Positions 47,927 through 57,996 are shown, counted from the first letter of the stretch. The stretch is DNA of 64,000 bases from Legionella nagasakiensis (GCF_900639915.1 NZ_CAAAID010000007.1:62001-126000); one strand, 5' to 3'. The notes: generated by a model not told the origin, from the letters alone. A program made the numbers and translations.

Positions 47927-48234
47927 AACATTCCTATTAATTAATACATGACATAGTTTGCAAATCATTTTAACAAGATGATGATTTTTATTGAAATAAA
48001 ATATGTAAATCCGACACGGATTATTAGTTGTTCCTTTTGAGGAAAAGGGTCGTCTTTGGCAAAATTAAAAAAATCAGCGTAGTACGTGTCATGTAACCTC
48101 CTAATTATTTAAGCGTTATCACTTAAACAATATTGCCAAGCTTTTATTCATGCTAAGCTGTATGCGGTATAAGAAGAAATATAGCCATTTTTTGATGAGT
48201 GATTGAATATTTATTGCTTTTGGAGTAAGACGTT

Positions 48235-48708
48235 ATGAGGTATTGTTTATTTATTGTCTTCGTGGTGATGTCGTGGGTTGCACAGGCTGAAGAAATTTTA
48301 CCAGCAGGATGCAAAGCCATTAAAGTCAACGGTGACTCTGTTATGCTGACGGCACCAAACCCAGTGTTGATCATGCTTCATAATATTTCTAATATGGACC
48401 TCTGGGTGACTCATCCTGTGTCTGAGCCAAATGCTAGTGCTGGCTGGAGTAGTCGCTTACAAGCAGGAAATTGGTCGGCACTTGCTTTGCAGAACAAATC
48501 ATTTGAATTGACGTGCATTGAGTCAAAACCAGGTCATGAACAACAAGTTGCTTGTGCTGATGTGCTGGCGGTTTGCCAATGGCCTGGAGGCTCCATGCCC
48601 GCACAAGGTGAAGCAACGACGTATTGGGCTGGCGAAGATATGTCTTTATCTGCTTTAACAGCCTATTTGGGACGTCGAGGATTTGAATTACCGGAGCCAC
48701 GGCAATAA
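48235..48708 (+). CDS. Secreted small protein
   Basis: Exported protein of 157 residues. A signal peptide covers 1-18 (cleavage AQA-E). The mature part has four cysteines (CKAIK, LTCIES, VACADV, AVCQWP) that could form two disulfides, and a conserved-looking core DLWVTHPVSEPNASAGWSSR. I do not recognise the family with confidence; it resembles small Legionella envelope proteins. It stands just upstream of rnr but with its own start signals. Confidence 0.7.
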   Translation: MRYCLFIVFVVMSWVAQAEEILPAGCKAIKVNGDSVMLTAPNPVLIMLHNISNMDLWVTHPVSEPNASAGWSSRLQAGNWSALALQNKSFELTCIESKPGHEQQVACADVLAVCQWPGGSMPAQGEATTYWAGEDMSLSALTAYLGRRGFELPEPRQ

Positions 48709-48788
48709 AGGTGGTCAGTAAAATTAGAATACTTGGTCTTTATTGATAATGATATACCGCATTTCATAGGTGAAAGGTATGGTGAACC

Positions 48789-50987
48789 GTGAGTAAAAAA
48801 TCGAAAACTCCCTATTATAAATCGGATCCTTTTTTAAAGCGGGAGAGTGAAAAATATGTGGACCCTATTCCTAGTCGTGAATTAATTATAAATATATTTG
48901 AGGGTTTTGGTCGGCCCATGACCCGTAATCAGCTGATCAATAAATTGGAGCTGGAGGATGAGAGCAAGCAGGAAGCGCTTGGATTTCGTTTGCGTGCCAT
49001 GCTGCGTGATGGGCAATTGATGCTTGACCGTCGGGGGCGATATTGTTTATTACAGCGAATTAATCTCCTGCGTGGCACAGTACAAGGTCATCCGGATGGT
49101 TTCGGCTTTTTCATCCCCGACCAAGGTGACGAAGATATGATATTGGCTGCTAAGGAAATGCGGTCAGTGATGCATGGTGATGTTGTCCTTGCTTATCAAA
49201 TTGGTGTGGATAGGCGCGGCCGTCCAGAAGCCAAAATTCATGAAGTGATTGAGCATGCGAATACGAATGTGGTTGGTCGATTTTTTTCCGAGCATGGCAT
49301 AGGATTTGTTGTGCCAGATAGTAAGCGTCTAACACAAGATATCTCTATCCCGCTCGATATGTCACTCGGTGCTAAAAATGGGCAGATCGTATTGGTTGAA
49401 CTGGTTGCATATCCAAGTCGGAGAAATCAAGCGGTTGGTCGAATTATCCATATTCTAGGCGAGCATATGGCTCCAGGAATGGAAACTGAAATTGCTATTC
49501 TTGCGCATGGGATTCCTTCTGAGTGGCCAGATGATGTGACTGCAGACGTTTCACGCATTCCCATGCAAGTTCATAAAGACCAATGGTTGAAAAGAACAGA
49601 TTTGCGTCATTTGCCATTCGTGACGATTGATGGGGAGGATGCAAAGGACTTTGACGATGCAGTTTACTGCTATGCGAAACCTAAGGGAGGATACCAGCTT
49701 TATGTAGCTATTGCAGACGTTAGTCACTATGTAGAAGTAGGTTCGGTGTTAGATAAAGAGGCCGCTCGACGGGGAAACTCGGTTTATTTCCCTGGAAAAG
49801 TTGTGCCCATGTTGCCTGAAGCATTGTCGAATGGTATTTGTTCGCTTAATCCTCGTGTTGATCGGTTATGTATGGTAGTTGAAATGGCAATCGCACCAAC
49901 AGGGAAAATAAGTCGTTCGCGATTTTATAGGGCGGTGATCCATTCCCAGGCTCGTTTGACTTATACGCAGGTAAATCAATGGCTTACTCAGGGATTTACT
50001 GACGAAGCATTTATGCAATTGTGGCCGATGCTTGAATCACTATATACCTTGTATGGCATTTTGCATGCCAGTCGCAGGAGCCGTGGTGCAATTGATTTTG
50101 AAACGACAGAGACGCGTATCCTGTTTGATGAGCACAGGAAAATTCAACGCATTATTCCTATCATGCGGAATGATGCGCACCGATTAATTGAGGAATGCAT
50201 GCTTGCGGCCAATATGGCAACCGCAAAATTTTTGCAAAAAGCAAAGATCCCTGCGCTCTATCGCGTACATGCTGCTCCCGAAGAAGATAAGGTGATTGCC
50301 TTGCGTCAATTTCTTGGTGAATTGGGGTTGCAATTAGGGGGTGGGAAAAAGCCGCATCCTAAGGATTTTCAACGGACGTTGACGCTGGTTCGTGAAAAAC
50401 CGGAAAGACATTTGATTGAAACGGTCATGTTGCGATCTTTGAAGCAGGCACAATACATTGAATCCAACGACGGTCATTTTGGCTTGGCCTACTCCGCGTA
50501 TACGCATTTCACCTCTCCAATCCGACGCTATCCTGATTTGTTAATTCACCGTGCTGTTGGCTATTTGATTGATAGTAAAACGGTGGATAAATTTGAATAT
50601 AGTGAAGAGGATATGAGTCGGTTAGGAAAGCATTGTTCGGCAACGGAGCGGCGGGCAGATGAAGCAACCCGCGAGGTGGTTGCTTGGCTTAAGTGTGAAT
50701 ACATGCAAGATAAATTGGGCCAGGTTTTCCGTGGTAGGATTTCGGCGGTAACTGGCTTTGGCATTTTTGTTGAATTGGATGACATCTATGTAGAGGGTTT
50801 AGTGCATGTGACGTCCCTAAAAAATGATTATTATGCATTCGATGCGATTAAGCATCGATTAGTCGGCGAACGTGGAGGACGAATTTATCGTTTGGGGGAT
50901 AAAATGAGCGTGTTGGTGGCAAGGGTTGATTTAGATGAACGTAAAATAGACTTTGAACCCGTTGAAGAAGAGTCGGATGATGAGTGA
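48789..50987 (+). CDS. rnr: Ribonuclease R
   Basis: 3'-to-5' exoribonuclease of 732 residues that degrades structured RNA and rRNA. The N-terminal winged helix (MTRNQLINKLELE) and cold-shock domains (RGTVQGHPDGFGFFIPD, GRFFSEHGIGFVVPD) precede the RNB catalytic domain (TIDGEDAKDFDDAVYC near 280, with the metal-binding aspartates) and the C-terminal S1 domain (GQVFRGRISAVTGFGIFVELDD near 644). GTG start. It overlaps rlmB, as in enterobacteria. Confidence 0.96.
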   Translation: MSKKSKTPYYKSDPFLKRESEKYVDPIPSRELIINIFEGFGRPMTRNQLINKLELEDESKQEALGFRLRAMLRDGQLMLDRRGRYCLLQRINLLRGTVQGHPDGFGFFIPDQGDEDMILAAKEMRSVMHGDVVLAYQIGVDRRGRPEAKIHEVIEHANTNVVGRFFSEHGIGFVVPDSKRLTQDISIPLDMSLGAKNGQIVLVELVAYPSRRNQAVGRIIHILGEHMAPGMETEIAILAHGIPSEWPDDVTADVSRIPMQVHKDQWLKRTDLRHLPFVTIDGEDAKDFDDAVYCYAKPKGGYQLYVAIADVSHYVEVGSVLDKEAARRGNSVYFPGKVVPMLPEALSNGICSLNPRVDRLCMVVEMAIAPTGKISRSRFYRAVIHSQARLTYTQVNQWLTQGFTDEAFMQLWPMLESLYTLYGILHASRRSRGAIDFETTETRILFDEHRKIQRIIPIMRNDAHRLIEECMLAANMATAKFLQKAKIPALYRVHAAPEEDKVIALRQFLGELGLQLGGGKKPHPKDFQRTLTLVREKPERHLIETVMLRSLKQAQYIESNDGHFGLAYSAYTHFTSPIRRYPDLLIHRAVGYLIDSKTVDKFEYSEEDMSRLGKHCSATERRADEATREVVAWLKCEYMQDKLGQVFRGRISAVTGFGIFVELDDIYVEGLVHVTSLKNDYYAFDAIKHRLVGERGGRIYRLGDKMSVLVARVDLDERKIDFEPVEEESDDE

Positions 50988-51738
50988 GCAATTTGTGTAT
51001 GGTGTTCATGCTGTGGCTGCTTTGCTGGCTAATCCACATCGACGAATAAAAAAGCTGTACCTTAATCAGGAGCGTGTTGATAGCCGCATTCAGGATTTAT
51101 TGCATACTGCACGCCAACGAGCGGTTCCTGTTGAATATCTTGCTTCCCAGACCATCAATCAGAAGTTTAGACATTTTGTTCATCAAGGGATTGTTGCCAA
51201 GGCTGAGAAATTACCAGAATTCAGCGAGCGGGATATTGAGCATTTGGTGGAATCCAGCAAATCTCCTTGTCTTGTTTTAATCTTAGATGGTGTGACGGAT
51301 CCACATAATCTAGGGGCTTGTTTACGTACAGCTGATAGTGCCGGGGTGGATTTTATTCTTATTCCCAAAGATAAGAACGCTCGTGTTACCCCGGTCGTTA
51401 GTAAAGTTGCCTGCGGCGCTGCTGAATCAATACCTCTTGTGCGTGTAACGAATCTGGCAAGAGCCATGGATGCCCTCAAGCAGTTAGGAATGTGGATTTA
51501 TGGTGCTGCAGGAGAAGCAAAGGCTTCACTCTATTCCCTTGATCATAAAAGACCAATCGCTTTGGTTATGGGGGCTGAAGAAAAAGGATTACGGCGTTTA
51601 ACTCGTGAGCATTGCGATTCTTTATTTTCTTTACCTATGCTGGGGTCGGTCTCAAGCTTGAATGTGTCTGTGGCCGCGGGCATATGTCTTTATGAAGTAA
51701 TACGTCAACGGCAAGCAGCTACTTTACAAACTGGTTAA
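50980..51738 (+). CDS. rlmB: 23S rRNA Gm2251 2'-O-methyltransferase RlmB
   Basis: SPOUT-class methyltransferase of 252 residues. The N-terminal substrate-binding domain (YGVHAVAALLANPHRRIKKLY) is followed by the knotted domain: DPHNLGACLRTADSAGV, KVACGAAESIPLVRVTNLA, VMGAEEKGLRRLT and LGSVSSLNVSVAAGICLYE. It starts within the end of rnr. An adjacent ATG at 50977 is equally possible. The 3' end overlaps the convergent argD-like gene by 20 bases. Confidence 0.95.
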   Translation: MSEQFVYGVHAVAALLANPHRRIKKLYLNQERVDSRIQDLLHTARQRAVPVEYLASQTINQKFRHFVHQGIVAKAEKLPEFSERDIEHLVESSKSPCLVLILDGVTDPHNLGACLRTADSAGVDFILIPKDKNARVTPVVSKVACGAAESIPLVRVTNLARAMDALKQLGMWIYGAAGEAKASLYSLDHKRPIALVMGAEEKGLRRLTREHCDSLFSLPMLGSVSSLNVSVAAGICLYEVIRQRQAATLQTG

Positions 51739-52885
51739 TGGTTTTAACCAGTCTTGTTACCAACTCGTTGATTTCATCTTCATTGATAATTAACGCCGGC
51801 AAAAGTCGAATGACGGTTTCTGCTGTGACATTTAATATTAAACCATGATCTAGTCCTATTTTTCTTATCTCAAGGGCTGGCCTGTCCAGTTCGATACCTA
51901 GCATGTAGCCTTTGCCACGGATAGCACGCACATTGGGATGTTCTCCCAATGCTTTTATCAGCTTATCTTTAAGAATTAGGCTATTATGGGTGGTTTTTTC
52001 GCATAATTTATCGCGCTCAATTACTTCCAAGACTGTTAATGCGGTTGCGCAGGCCAATTGGCTTCCACCAAATGTTGAGCCGTGATTACCAGGTTTAAAA
52101 AGATTGCAGGCGTGTTTACTCATCAGGCAAGCACTGATAGGAAGGCCATTTGCTAACCCTTTGGCGGTCGTTAATATGTCTGGTTGAATTCCTAAATCCA
52201 TACAAGCAAATAATTTCCCTGTGCGGCCATTACCAGTCTGGATTTCATCAAGGATAAGCAGCCATTCTTTATGAGTGCAGAGTTTGGCTAATTCACGTAG
52301 GTACATTTCATCGGCAACATGAATACCACTCTCACCCTGAATGGGTTCCAACATAATGGCAACGATATCGTCGCGGTTTGCGGCGATGGTATGTATGGCA
52401 TTAATATTATTAAATGGAGCTCTGATAAATCCGGGAACTAGAGGTTCAAATCCTGCCTGAACTTTTCGACTCCCTGAAGCGGTTAACGTTGCCATAGTCC
52501 GACCATGAAAGGCCCCTTCCATGACAATAATGGAGGGGGTTTCAATGTTTTTTTTATGTCCATACAAACGTGAGAGTTTTATGGCGGCTTCGTTGGCTTC
52601 TGCACCGGAATTACCAAAAAAAACTTGCTCCATGCCGGACATGGTTGTCAGTTTTTCCGCAAGAAGCTGTTGCTCTTTGATTTGCACCATATTGGAAGTA
52701 TGCAGGAGCTTGGCTGCTTGCTCTTGGATGGTACGAGTAACATCCGGGTGAGCATGACCAAGACCACAAACAGCAATGCCACTGAATGCATCAAGGTACG
52801 CCATACCTTGTTCATCATATAACCATACGCCCTCTCCATGTGTGAATGATATTGGCAGTGGATTGTAAGTGGTAACGAATGCCAT
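51719..52885 (-). CDS. argD: Acetylornithine/succinyldiaminopimelate aminotransferase
   Basis: Class III PLP-dependent aminotransferase of 388 residues. Marks are FFGNSGAEANEAAIKLSR, AFHGRTMATLTASG, LDEIQTGNGRTGKLFA and the PLP lysine in TTAKGLANGLPISA. ArgD-type enzymes act in arginine and lysine/diaminopimelate synthesis; AstC-like catabolic paralogues are close. No other arg genes are near, so the physiological substrate is uncertain. Confidence 0.9.
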   Translation of the reverse strand: MAFVTTYNPLPISFTHGEGVWLYDEQGMAYLDAFSGIAVCGLGHAHPDVTRTIQEQAAKLLHTSNMVQIKEQQLLAEKLTTMSGMEQVFFGNSGAEANEAAIKLSRLYGHKKNIETPSIIVMEGAFHGRTMATLTASGSRKVQAGFEPLVPGFIRAPFNNINAIHTIAANRDDIVAIMLEPIQGESGIHVADEMYLRELAKLCTHKEWLLILDEIQTGNGRTGKLFACMDLGIQPDILTTAKGLANGLPISACLMSKHACNLFKPGNHGSTFGGSQLACATALTVLEVIERDKLCEKTTHNSLILKDKLIKALGEHPNVRAIRGKGYMLGIELDRPALEIRKIGLDHGLILNVTAETVIRLLPALIINEDEINELVTRLVKTINQFVK

Positions 52886-52946
52886 AAAAGCTCCTTATCA
52901 TTCTTTTCTGACGCGAAATAGAACGGTGACGAATTTTTCTGTTGAA

Positions 52947-53525
52947 TTATTGTAAATTGGTTGCTGCAAATTCCCAATTAACCAATTTCCAAAAAGCACT
53001 AATATACTCTGGTCGGGCATTACGATAGTCAATGTAATAAGCATGTTCCCAGACATCACAAGTCAAAATGGCATTTAAACCATCTGTCATGGGGGTGCCG
53101 GCATTACCGGTGTTAATAATTTTTAAATGACCATCGTTGTCTTGGACTAACCATGCCCATCCGGAACCAAAGGTCGTGGCTGCCGTATTGGTAAATTGTT
53201 CTCTAAATTTATCAAATGACCCAAATGCTTTATTAATGGCATCTGCTAATTTACCTGAAGGTTCTCCCCCGCCATTTGGCGTCATGCAATGCCAGTAAAA
53301 GGTATGATTCCATACTTGAGCTGCATTATTAAACAGACCACCGGAAGATTTTTTTATAATATTTTCCAAGCTCATTGTGGCAAACTCGGTATTTTCTATC
53401 AGTTTGTTTAAATTGTTTACGTACGTTTGATGATGCTTGCCATAATGATATTCCAGCGTTTCTTCAGAAATATGAGGCGCTAAAGCATTCTTGGCATAAG
53501 GTAAGGGGGGCAAGGTAAACGTCAT
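52947..53525 (-). CDS. sodB: Iron superoxide dismutase
   Basis: Cytosolic Fe-SOD of 192 residues. Start at [12 protein letters not shown] behind AGGAG. The four metal ligands are His27, His74, Asp157 and His161 ([18 protein letters not shown]). Gln70 ([12 protein letters not shown]) is the iron-type second-sphere glutamine. It is divergent from grxD and followed, further on, by a peroxiredoxin, making a small oxidative-stress cluster. Confidence 0.97.
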   Translation of the reverse strand: MTFTLPPLPYAKNALAPHISEETLEYHYGKHHQTYVNNLNKLIENTEFATMSLENIIKKSSGGLFNNAAQVWNHTFYWHCMTPNGGGEPSGKLADAINKAFGSFDKFREQFTNTAATTFGSGWAWLVQDNDGHLKIINTGNAGTPMTDGLNAILTCDVWEHAYYIDYRNARPEYISAFWKLVNWEFAATNLQ

Positions 53526-53678
53526 GTTATTCTCCTGTATTTCACTGAATGGTAAGTGTAGCAGGATAAAAATGAGTTTCAATGCTGAAGTGCGGTTGAC
53601 GAATAGAAGAGTTGCGATATGTTTTGATTTTCGCCATAATTACGATGTATTAATGTTTTACTAACAGACAGGTGTGTA

Positions 53679-53999
53679 GTGGACACGATAGATAAAATTA
53701 AAAAGCAAATTGCCGAAAATACAATACTATTATACATGAAAGGCAGTCCAAAAATGCCACAGTGCGGTTTTTCAGCACGTGCGGCCCAATGCATTGATGC
53801 TTGTGGCGTAGATTTTGCTTACGTTGATGTGCTTGCCAATCCTGATATTCGACAAACGTTGCCGCAGTATGCTGATTGGCCGACTTTCCCACAATTGTAT
53901 GTTAAGGGCGAATTAATTGGTGGTTCTGACATCATCGCTGAAATGTATGAGCAAGGTGAGTTGGAAGCGCTATTACGTGAAGCCGCTACTGCAGAATAG
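53679..53999 (+). CDS. grxD: Monothiol glutaredoxin Grx4
   Basis: CGFS-type glutaredoxin of 106 residues that binds and passes on [2Fe-2S] clusters, often with BolA. The active Cys29 lies in MPQCGFSARA. The glutathione and cluster residues are in DWPTFPQLYVKGELIGGSDI. GTG start. It is divergent from sodB. Confidence 0.95.
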   Translation: MDTIDKIKKQIAENTILLYMKGSPKMPQCGFSARAAQCIDACGVDFAYVDVLANPDIRQTLPQYADWPTFPQLYVKGELIGGSDIIAEMYEQGELEALLREAATAE

Positions 54000-54094
54000 A
54001 TTGAGGACACCCCCTAGTTAAGTATCATTTTCAAAAACACATACTGGCAGCTCCATTGGAGCTGGCTTTAACCACATAAATACGGAGAGGAAGC

Positions 54095-54700
54095 ATGAGT
54101 GTTTTAGTCGGTCGTAAAGCACCTGATTTTACCGTTCCCGCAATCTTAGGATCAGGTGAAATTGTTGAAAAGTATAACCTACATAATGCCTTAAAGGATA
54201 AATATGGATTGGTCTTTTTTTATCCTCTTGATTTTACGTTTGTGTGTCCTTCAGAGCTTATCGCTTTGGATCGTCGTATGGATGAATTCACGGCTCGTGA
54301 AGTAGAAGTCGTTGCAGTGTCGATTGATTCTCAATTTACGCATAATGCTTATCGTAATACGGCGGTAAAAGATGGTGGGATTGGACCGGTAAAATACACG
54401 ATGGCAGCGGATGTGACTCACAGTATTTGTCAATCGTATGGTGTTGAGCATCCTGTAGCTGGCGTGGCATTTCGCGGTGCTTTTGTCATTGATAAAAATG
54501 GTGTTATACGCTCACAAGTTGTGAATGATCTGCCTATTGGTCGTAACATCGATGAATTATTGCGGATCATCGATGCTGTGCAGTTTTTTGAAACCAATGG
54601 TGAAGTTTGTCCAGCAGGCTGGGAAAAAGGAAAACCTGGTATGAAAGCGTCTCCCCAAGGCGTTGCTGAATATCTTTCCGAACATTCTGGTTCTCTTTAA
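54095..54700 (+). CDS. ahpC: Typical 2-Cys peroxiredoxin (AhpC/Prx1)
   Basis: Peroxidase of 201 residues that reduces H2O2 and organic peroxides. The peroxidatic Cys51 lies in DFTFVCPSEL. The resolving Cys172 lies in NGEVCPAGW. The tail EYLSEHSGSL is complete. A GGAGAGGAAGC binding site precedes the start. It is followed immediately by a 144-base palindromic repeat. No ahpF is present in the window. Confidence 0.93.
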   Translation: MSVLVGRKAPDFTVPAILGSGEIVEKYNLHNALKDKYGLVFFYPLDFTFVCPSELIALDRRMDEFTAREVEVVAVSIDSQFTHNAYRNTAVKDGGIGPVKYTMAADVTHSICQSYGVEHPVAGVAFRGAFVIDKNGVIRSQVVNDLPIGRNIDELLRIIDAVQFFETNGEVCPAGWEKGKPGMKASPQGVAEYLSEHSGSL

Positions 54701-54843
54701 GAACCTGTTTTAATAGTCTAGCTACGCAGGGCTAAAAGCCTCGATTTTCTGCGCTCCATTGCTCACATACTACTATGTATGCTGCGCTACGGTGCTCTAA
54801 AATCAAGGCTTTTAGCCTCAGTCTGACTCTGAAGACAGGTTCT
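54700..54843. repeat. 144-bp palindromic MITE-like repeat
   Basis: The ends AGAACCTGT and ACAGGTTCT are exact inverted repeats. Inner arms GGCTAAAAGCCTCGATTTT and AAAATCAAGGCTTTTAGCC also pair. It has no coding capacity. It begins at the last base of the ahpC stop codon. It looks like a small non-autonomous element or an intergenic palindromic repeat. Confidence 0.85.
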
Positions 54844-54917
54844 AAGATTCTCCTAATGACATTAGGCGGTGTTAATGTCATTGCGCAACAAAGTCCTTTG
54901 CAAGTGAACATTAAACC

Positions 54918-55562
54918 TTAAATTTTGGGAACCTTTCCTGATGAATTCATTACTTCCCAGGAATTTACAATAGTACAAAATAATTCAGCGGTTTTCTGTG
55001 CATCATAAATAGCTGAATGAGCTTCGTTAATATCAAAAGAAATTCCTGCCGATTTTGCTGCTTTGGCCAGTACTGTTTGTCCGTAAACAAGTCCGGCAAG
55101 TGTTGCAGTATCAAAACAAGTGAAGGCGTGAAAAGGTGATTTAAGCTTAGTGCGTTTGGTGGCTTCCTTAATAAACAATAGGTCAAACCATGCGTTATGG
55201 CCAACCAGCACTGCTCGTTGACAGCGGCTTCGATTTAAAGCGTTCTGAATGGGCACAAACAATCGTTGCAGTGCAATTGTTTCATCTACCGCAAAGCGTA
55301 GAGGTTGATAGGGATCAATGCCGGTGAATGCAAGTGATTCTGCATCCAGTTCGGCACCATCGAAGGGCAAAATATGCTCGAAAAAGGTATCTGTCCAGAT
55401 TAAACGGCCTTGGTTGTCGACATCCAAAAGAACGATACACATTTCAAGAAGCGCATTTTTTTGCGGATCAACGCCTGTTGTTTCCACATCAACGACAATA
55501 GGGAGAAATCCCCTAAAACGATCTTTTATTTGTTTTTTTGTAATAAGATCAGGCGGATTCAT
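54918..55562 (-). CDS. rnt: Ribonuclease T
   Basis: DEDD-family 3'-to-5' exonuclease of 214 residues that trims tRNA and other stable RNA ends. Exo motifs: VVDVETTGVDPQKNALLEM (Exo I, DVE), LVGHNAWFDLLFI (Exo II) and EAHSAIYDAQKTAELF (Exo III with the catalytic His and Asp). It is read after pyrC, with a 14-base overlap. Confidence 0.94.
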   Translation of the reverse strand: MNPPDLITKKQIKDRFRGFLPIVVDVETTGVDPQKNALLEMCIVLLDVDNQGRLIWTDTFFEHILPFDGAELDAESLAFTGIDPYQPLRFAVDETIALQRLFVPIQNALNRSRCQRAVLVGHNAWFDLLFIKEATKRTKLKSPFHAFTCFDTATLAGLVYGQTVLAKAAKSAGISFDINEAHSAIYDAQKTAELFCTIVNSWEVMNSSGKVPKI

Positions 55563-56583
55563 GAATACTCCATTGCAGTACCGTTCCTGCGGCTACAGGA
55601 ACGACTTCTTCTTGGCCAAATGGCAACACTGCCGGAATGATTTGTGATTGTTCTTTGAGTTCAATGCGTGCTTGATTCACTGGAAGATGATAAAATTCTG
55701 CGCCAAATCGTCCTAAAAATGCATCGAGTTTTTCCAGCTTATTCAAATCTGAAAATACTTGGGCATACATGGCAACGGCAAACGGTGCTGAATAAATACC
55801 AGCACAGCCGCAGGCACTTTCTTTATTTCCTTTCGCATGCGGGGCGCTATCCGTTCCTGCAAAGAATTTTCTGTTGCCACTCACGGCCGCTTGTTGTACG
55901 GCCTTTTGATCTTGTTCGTGTTTTAATACTGGCAAGCAATAATAGTGAGGTTTAAGACCGCCGGCCAATAAATGATTACGATTAAACATCAGATGATGAG
56001 GGGTGATGGTGGCGGCAATCGTTGGAGGTGCCTGAGTTACAAATTCAACGGCAGCGCGTGTAGAAATATGTTCCAGGACAATGCGTAATTTAGGGAAATC
56101 CCGCATCAGGGGGCCAAGATTTTTTTCGATAAACAAGCGCTCTCTTTGATAAATATCATCATAAGTTACCTCTCCATGAATTTGTAAGACGATGTCTTCG
56201 GCCTGCATTAATTCCAGAAGTGGATATAACGCTTTTAGTGAAGAAACACCTTCTTCTGAATTGGTGGTTGCGCCTGCAGGATAAAGTTTTGCACCCAACA
56301 CGTAGGGATGATGTTTTTTAATTTGCTGTAGCTCTCCTCCTCTTACGGTTTCATTGAGATAAAAGGTCATGTAAGGAATAAAGGAATGATGGGTAAGTAC
56401 GGAGAAAATGCGCTCCCGATAAGCAATGAGTTCTTTTAGCGAGGTGAGGGCAGGTTTTAAATTAGGCATCACTAAGGCACGGCCAAAATGCGTTGCCGTA
56501 GCTAAGACTGTATGCGGCAAGGCTTCATTATCGCGAAAATGGACATGCCAGTCGTCGGGACGGGAAATGGATAACGTACGCAC
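55549..56583 (-). CDS. pyrC: Dihydroorotase
   Basis: Zinc enzyme of pyrimidine synthesis that closes carbamoyl aspartate to dihydroorotate. The length of 344 residues fits the type II (E. coli-like) class. DDWHVHFRD near residue 11 holds two His ligands, VLGAKLYPAG near 101 the carbamylated Lys, LQIHGEV and VLEHIST the other His ligands, and FAGTDSAPH the Asp. It overlaps rnt downstream. Confidence 0.95.
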   Translation of the reverse strand: MRTLSISRPDDWHVHFRDNEALPHTVLATATHFGRALVMPNLKPALTSLKELIAYRERIFSVLTHHSFIPYMTFYLNETVRGGELQQIKKHHPYVLGAKLYPAGATTNSEEGVSSLKALYPLLELMQAEDIVLQIHGEVTYDDIYQRERLFIEKNLGPLMRDFPKLRIVLEHISTRAAVEFVTQAPPTIAATITPHHLMFNRNHLLAGGLKPHYYCLPVLKHEQDQKAVQQAAVSGNRKFFAGTDSAPHAKGNKESACGCAGIYSAPFAVAMYAQVFSDLNKLEKLDAFLGRFGAEFYHLPVNQARIELKEQSQIIPAVLPFGQEEVVPVAAGTVLQWSIHESA

Positions 56584-56790
56584 GATAAAAAAGCTCCAGT
56601 CGTTAAAAATATAGGTAGCATAGCATGTTTTACTGCCAGGCTTGTTGGAAATTTAATAGCATTAATAAATTCTACGAACAAATTGACATTTCGCATGCAT
56701 CCATAAATAATCGATGTTCACGCCCTTTCAAGTCAGGGCACGAGAATCCCAAATGTGGGTAAATCATGGGTGTGTGGATTATTCTTTCGT

Positions 56791-56819
56791 TTGACTGTAA
56801 TCATTTGCATTTATATTAA
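56791..56819 (+). promoter_or_regulatory. Promoter of the first MOMP gene
   Basis: TTGACT (56791) and TATTAA (56814) are separated by 17 bases, giving an untranslated leader of about 70 bases before the start at 56897. The 313-base gap holds nothing else that I recognise. Confidence 0.7.
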
Positions 56820-56896
56820 TGCTAAGTAGGTAGCAGCTGAAACCAAAGGCATCTATACACTTGCAAGGAAAAATAATAATCTAGCGGAGATTTAGG

Positions 56897-57817
56897 ATGA
56901 TTCATATAAAGAAAACAGCCCTTGCTGTTCTTGCCTTTGGCAGTAGTGCCGTATTTGCTGGCACAATGGGACCTGTTTGTACGCCTGGCAGTGTGACAGT
57001 ACCTTGTGATCGCTCGGGTTGGGATTTTGGTGTTCAGGCATTGTATCTTAAACCGTCTTACAAAGGGGATGCTTATCTAACCAATTTTACCAATACAGCG
57101 GACGTTACCAATTGGCGTGATTTAGATCCAGACTGGGGCTGGGGATTTAAATTAGAGGGGTCTTACCATTTTAATACGGGCAACGACATCACCCTCAATT
57201 GGTACCACTACAGTAAAACAACCAATCATACATTTTTAGTAGGTACGGCAGACGCTCCTGTGAGTTTGAGCACAGAACTTAAGCCAAAATGGGATGCGGT
57301 TAATCTTGAGTTTGGTCAACACGTGGATTTTGGTGAGTTTAAAAACATTCGCTTCCACGGTGGCGTACAATATGCTCGTATCAGCAATGATTATTACGAT
57401 AACATCACAGGCTTCGCACCAACAGAAAGAGTGCGCACGAAATACAATGGGTTTGGTCCACGTGTGGGTACTGATCTGTCTTATGACTGGAAAAATGGCT
57501 TTGCGGTGTATGCGAATGCGGCCGGTGCCATATTGATTGGCGACAGTAAATTTAATACGACGACTCTAGGGATAGTAGATGCGGTTGGAAGTTCCAATGG
57601 TTCCAGTACAGTGCTTGTGCCTGAACTTGAAGCCAAGCTTGGTGCAAAATATACTTGTGCTTTAGCGCAGGGAGATTTGACGCTGGATGTTGGCTACTTG
57701 TGGCAAAATTATTTTGATGCGCAAAGCTTCCTAACGTCTAGCGGATTGGTTGGCGGAGACAGTGATTTTGGTCTGCATGGGCCCTATATTGGTGTTAAAT
57801 ACATGGGATATGTATAA
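56897..57817 (+). CDS. Legionella major outer-membrane protein (MOMP) paralogue 1
   Basis: Porin of 306 residues. The signal peptide (about 1-21, cleavage VFA-G) is followed by [17 protein letters not shown], the typical Legionella MOMP mature N-terminus with two conserved cysteines that take part in disulfide cross-linking of the surface protein. Beta-strands alternate through the body ([34 protein letters not shown]). It ends in HGPYIGVKYMGYV. In L. pneumophila MOMP binds complement and mediates uptake. It is tandem with a longer paralogue. Confidence 0.93.
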   Translation: MIHIKKTALAVLAFGSSAVFAGTMGPVCTPGSVTVPCDRSGWDFGVQALYLKPSYKGDAYLTNFTNTADVTNWRDLDPDWGWGFKLEGSYHFNTGNDITLNWYHYSKTTNHTFLVGTADAPVSLSTELKPKWDAVNLEFGQHVDFGEFKNIRFHGGVQYARISNDYYDNITGFAPTERVRTKYNGFGPRVGTDLSYDWKNGFAVYANAAGAILIGDSKFNTTTLGIVDAVGSSNGSSTVLVPELEAKLGAKYTCALAQGDLTLDVGYLWQNYFDAQSFLTSSGLVGGDSDFGLHGPYIGVKYMGYV

Positions 57818-57830
57818 AAGGCGATGTTTA

Positions 57831-57856
57831 TTCTGCAGCAGATTCTTGCTGCAGAA
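57831..57856. terminator. 10-bp hairpin after MOMP 1
   Basis: TTCTGCAGCA pairs exactly with TGCTGCAGAA around a six-base loop, just behind the first MOMP stop. The T-tract is weak (TTTG), so termination may be partial. Confidence 0.6.
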
Positions 57857-57967
57857 TTTGTTCATGGGCATTTGTTATTAGAAAAGCACTTGGGCTAATA
57901 AGTGGGTGTCTTGTAAAAATAACAGGCAAATGATTTTAAAAATAATATAGAATTTTTGGTATTGCTG

Positions 57968-57996
57968 TTGACAATGGGAATTTGAGGCTGGATAAT
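57968..57996 (+). promoter_or_regulatory. Strong promoter of the second MOMP gene
   Basis: A perfect -35 box TTGACA (57968) lies 17 bases before GATAAT (57991). The transcript would have a leader of about 100 bases before the start at 58105. Confidence 0.8.
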
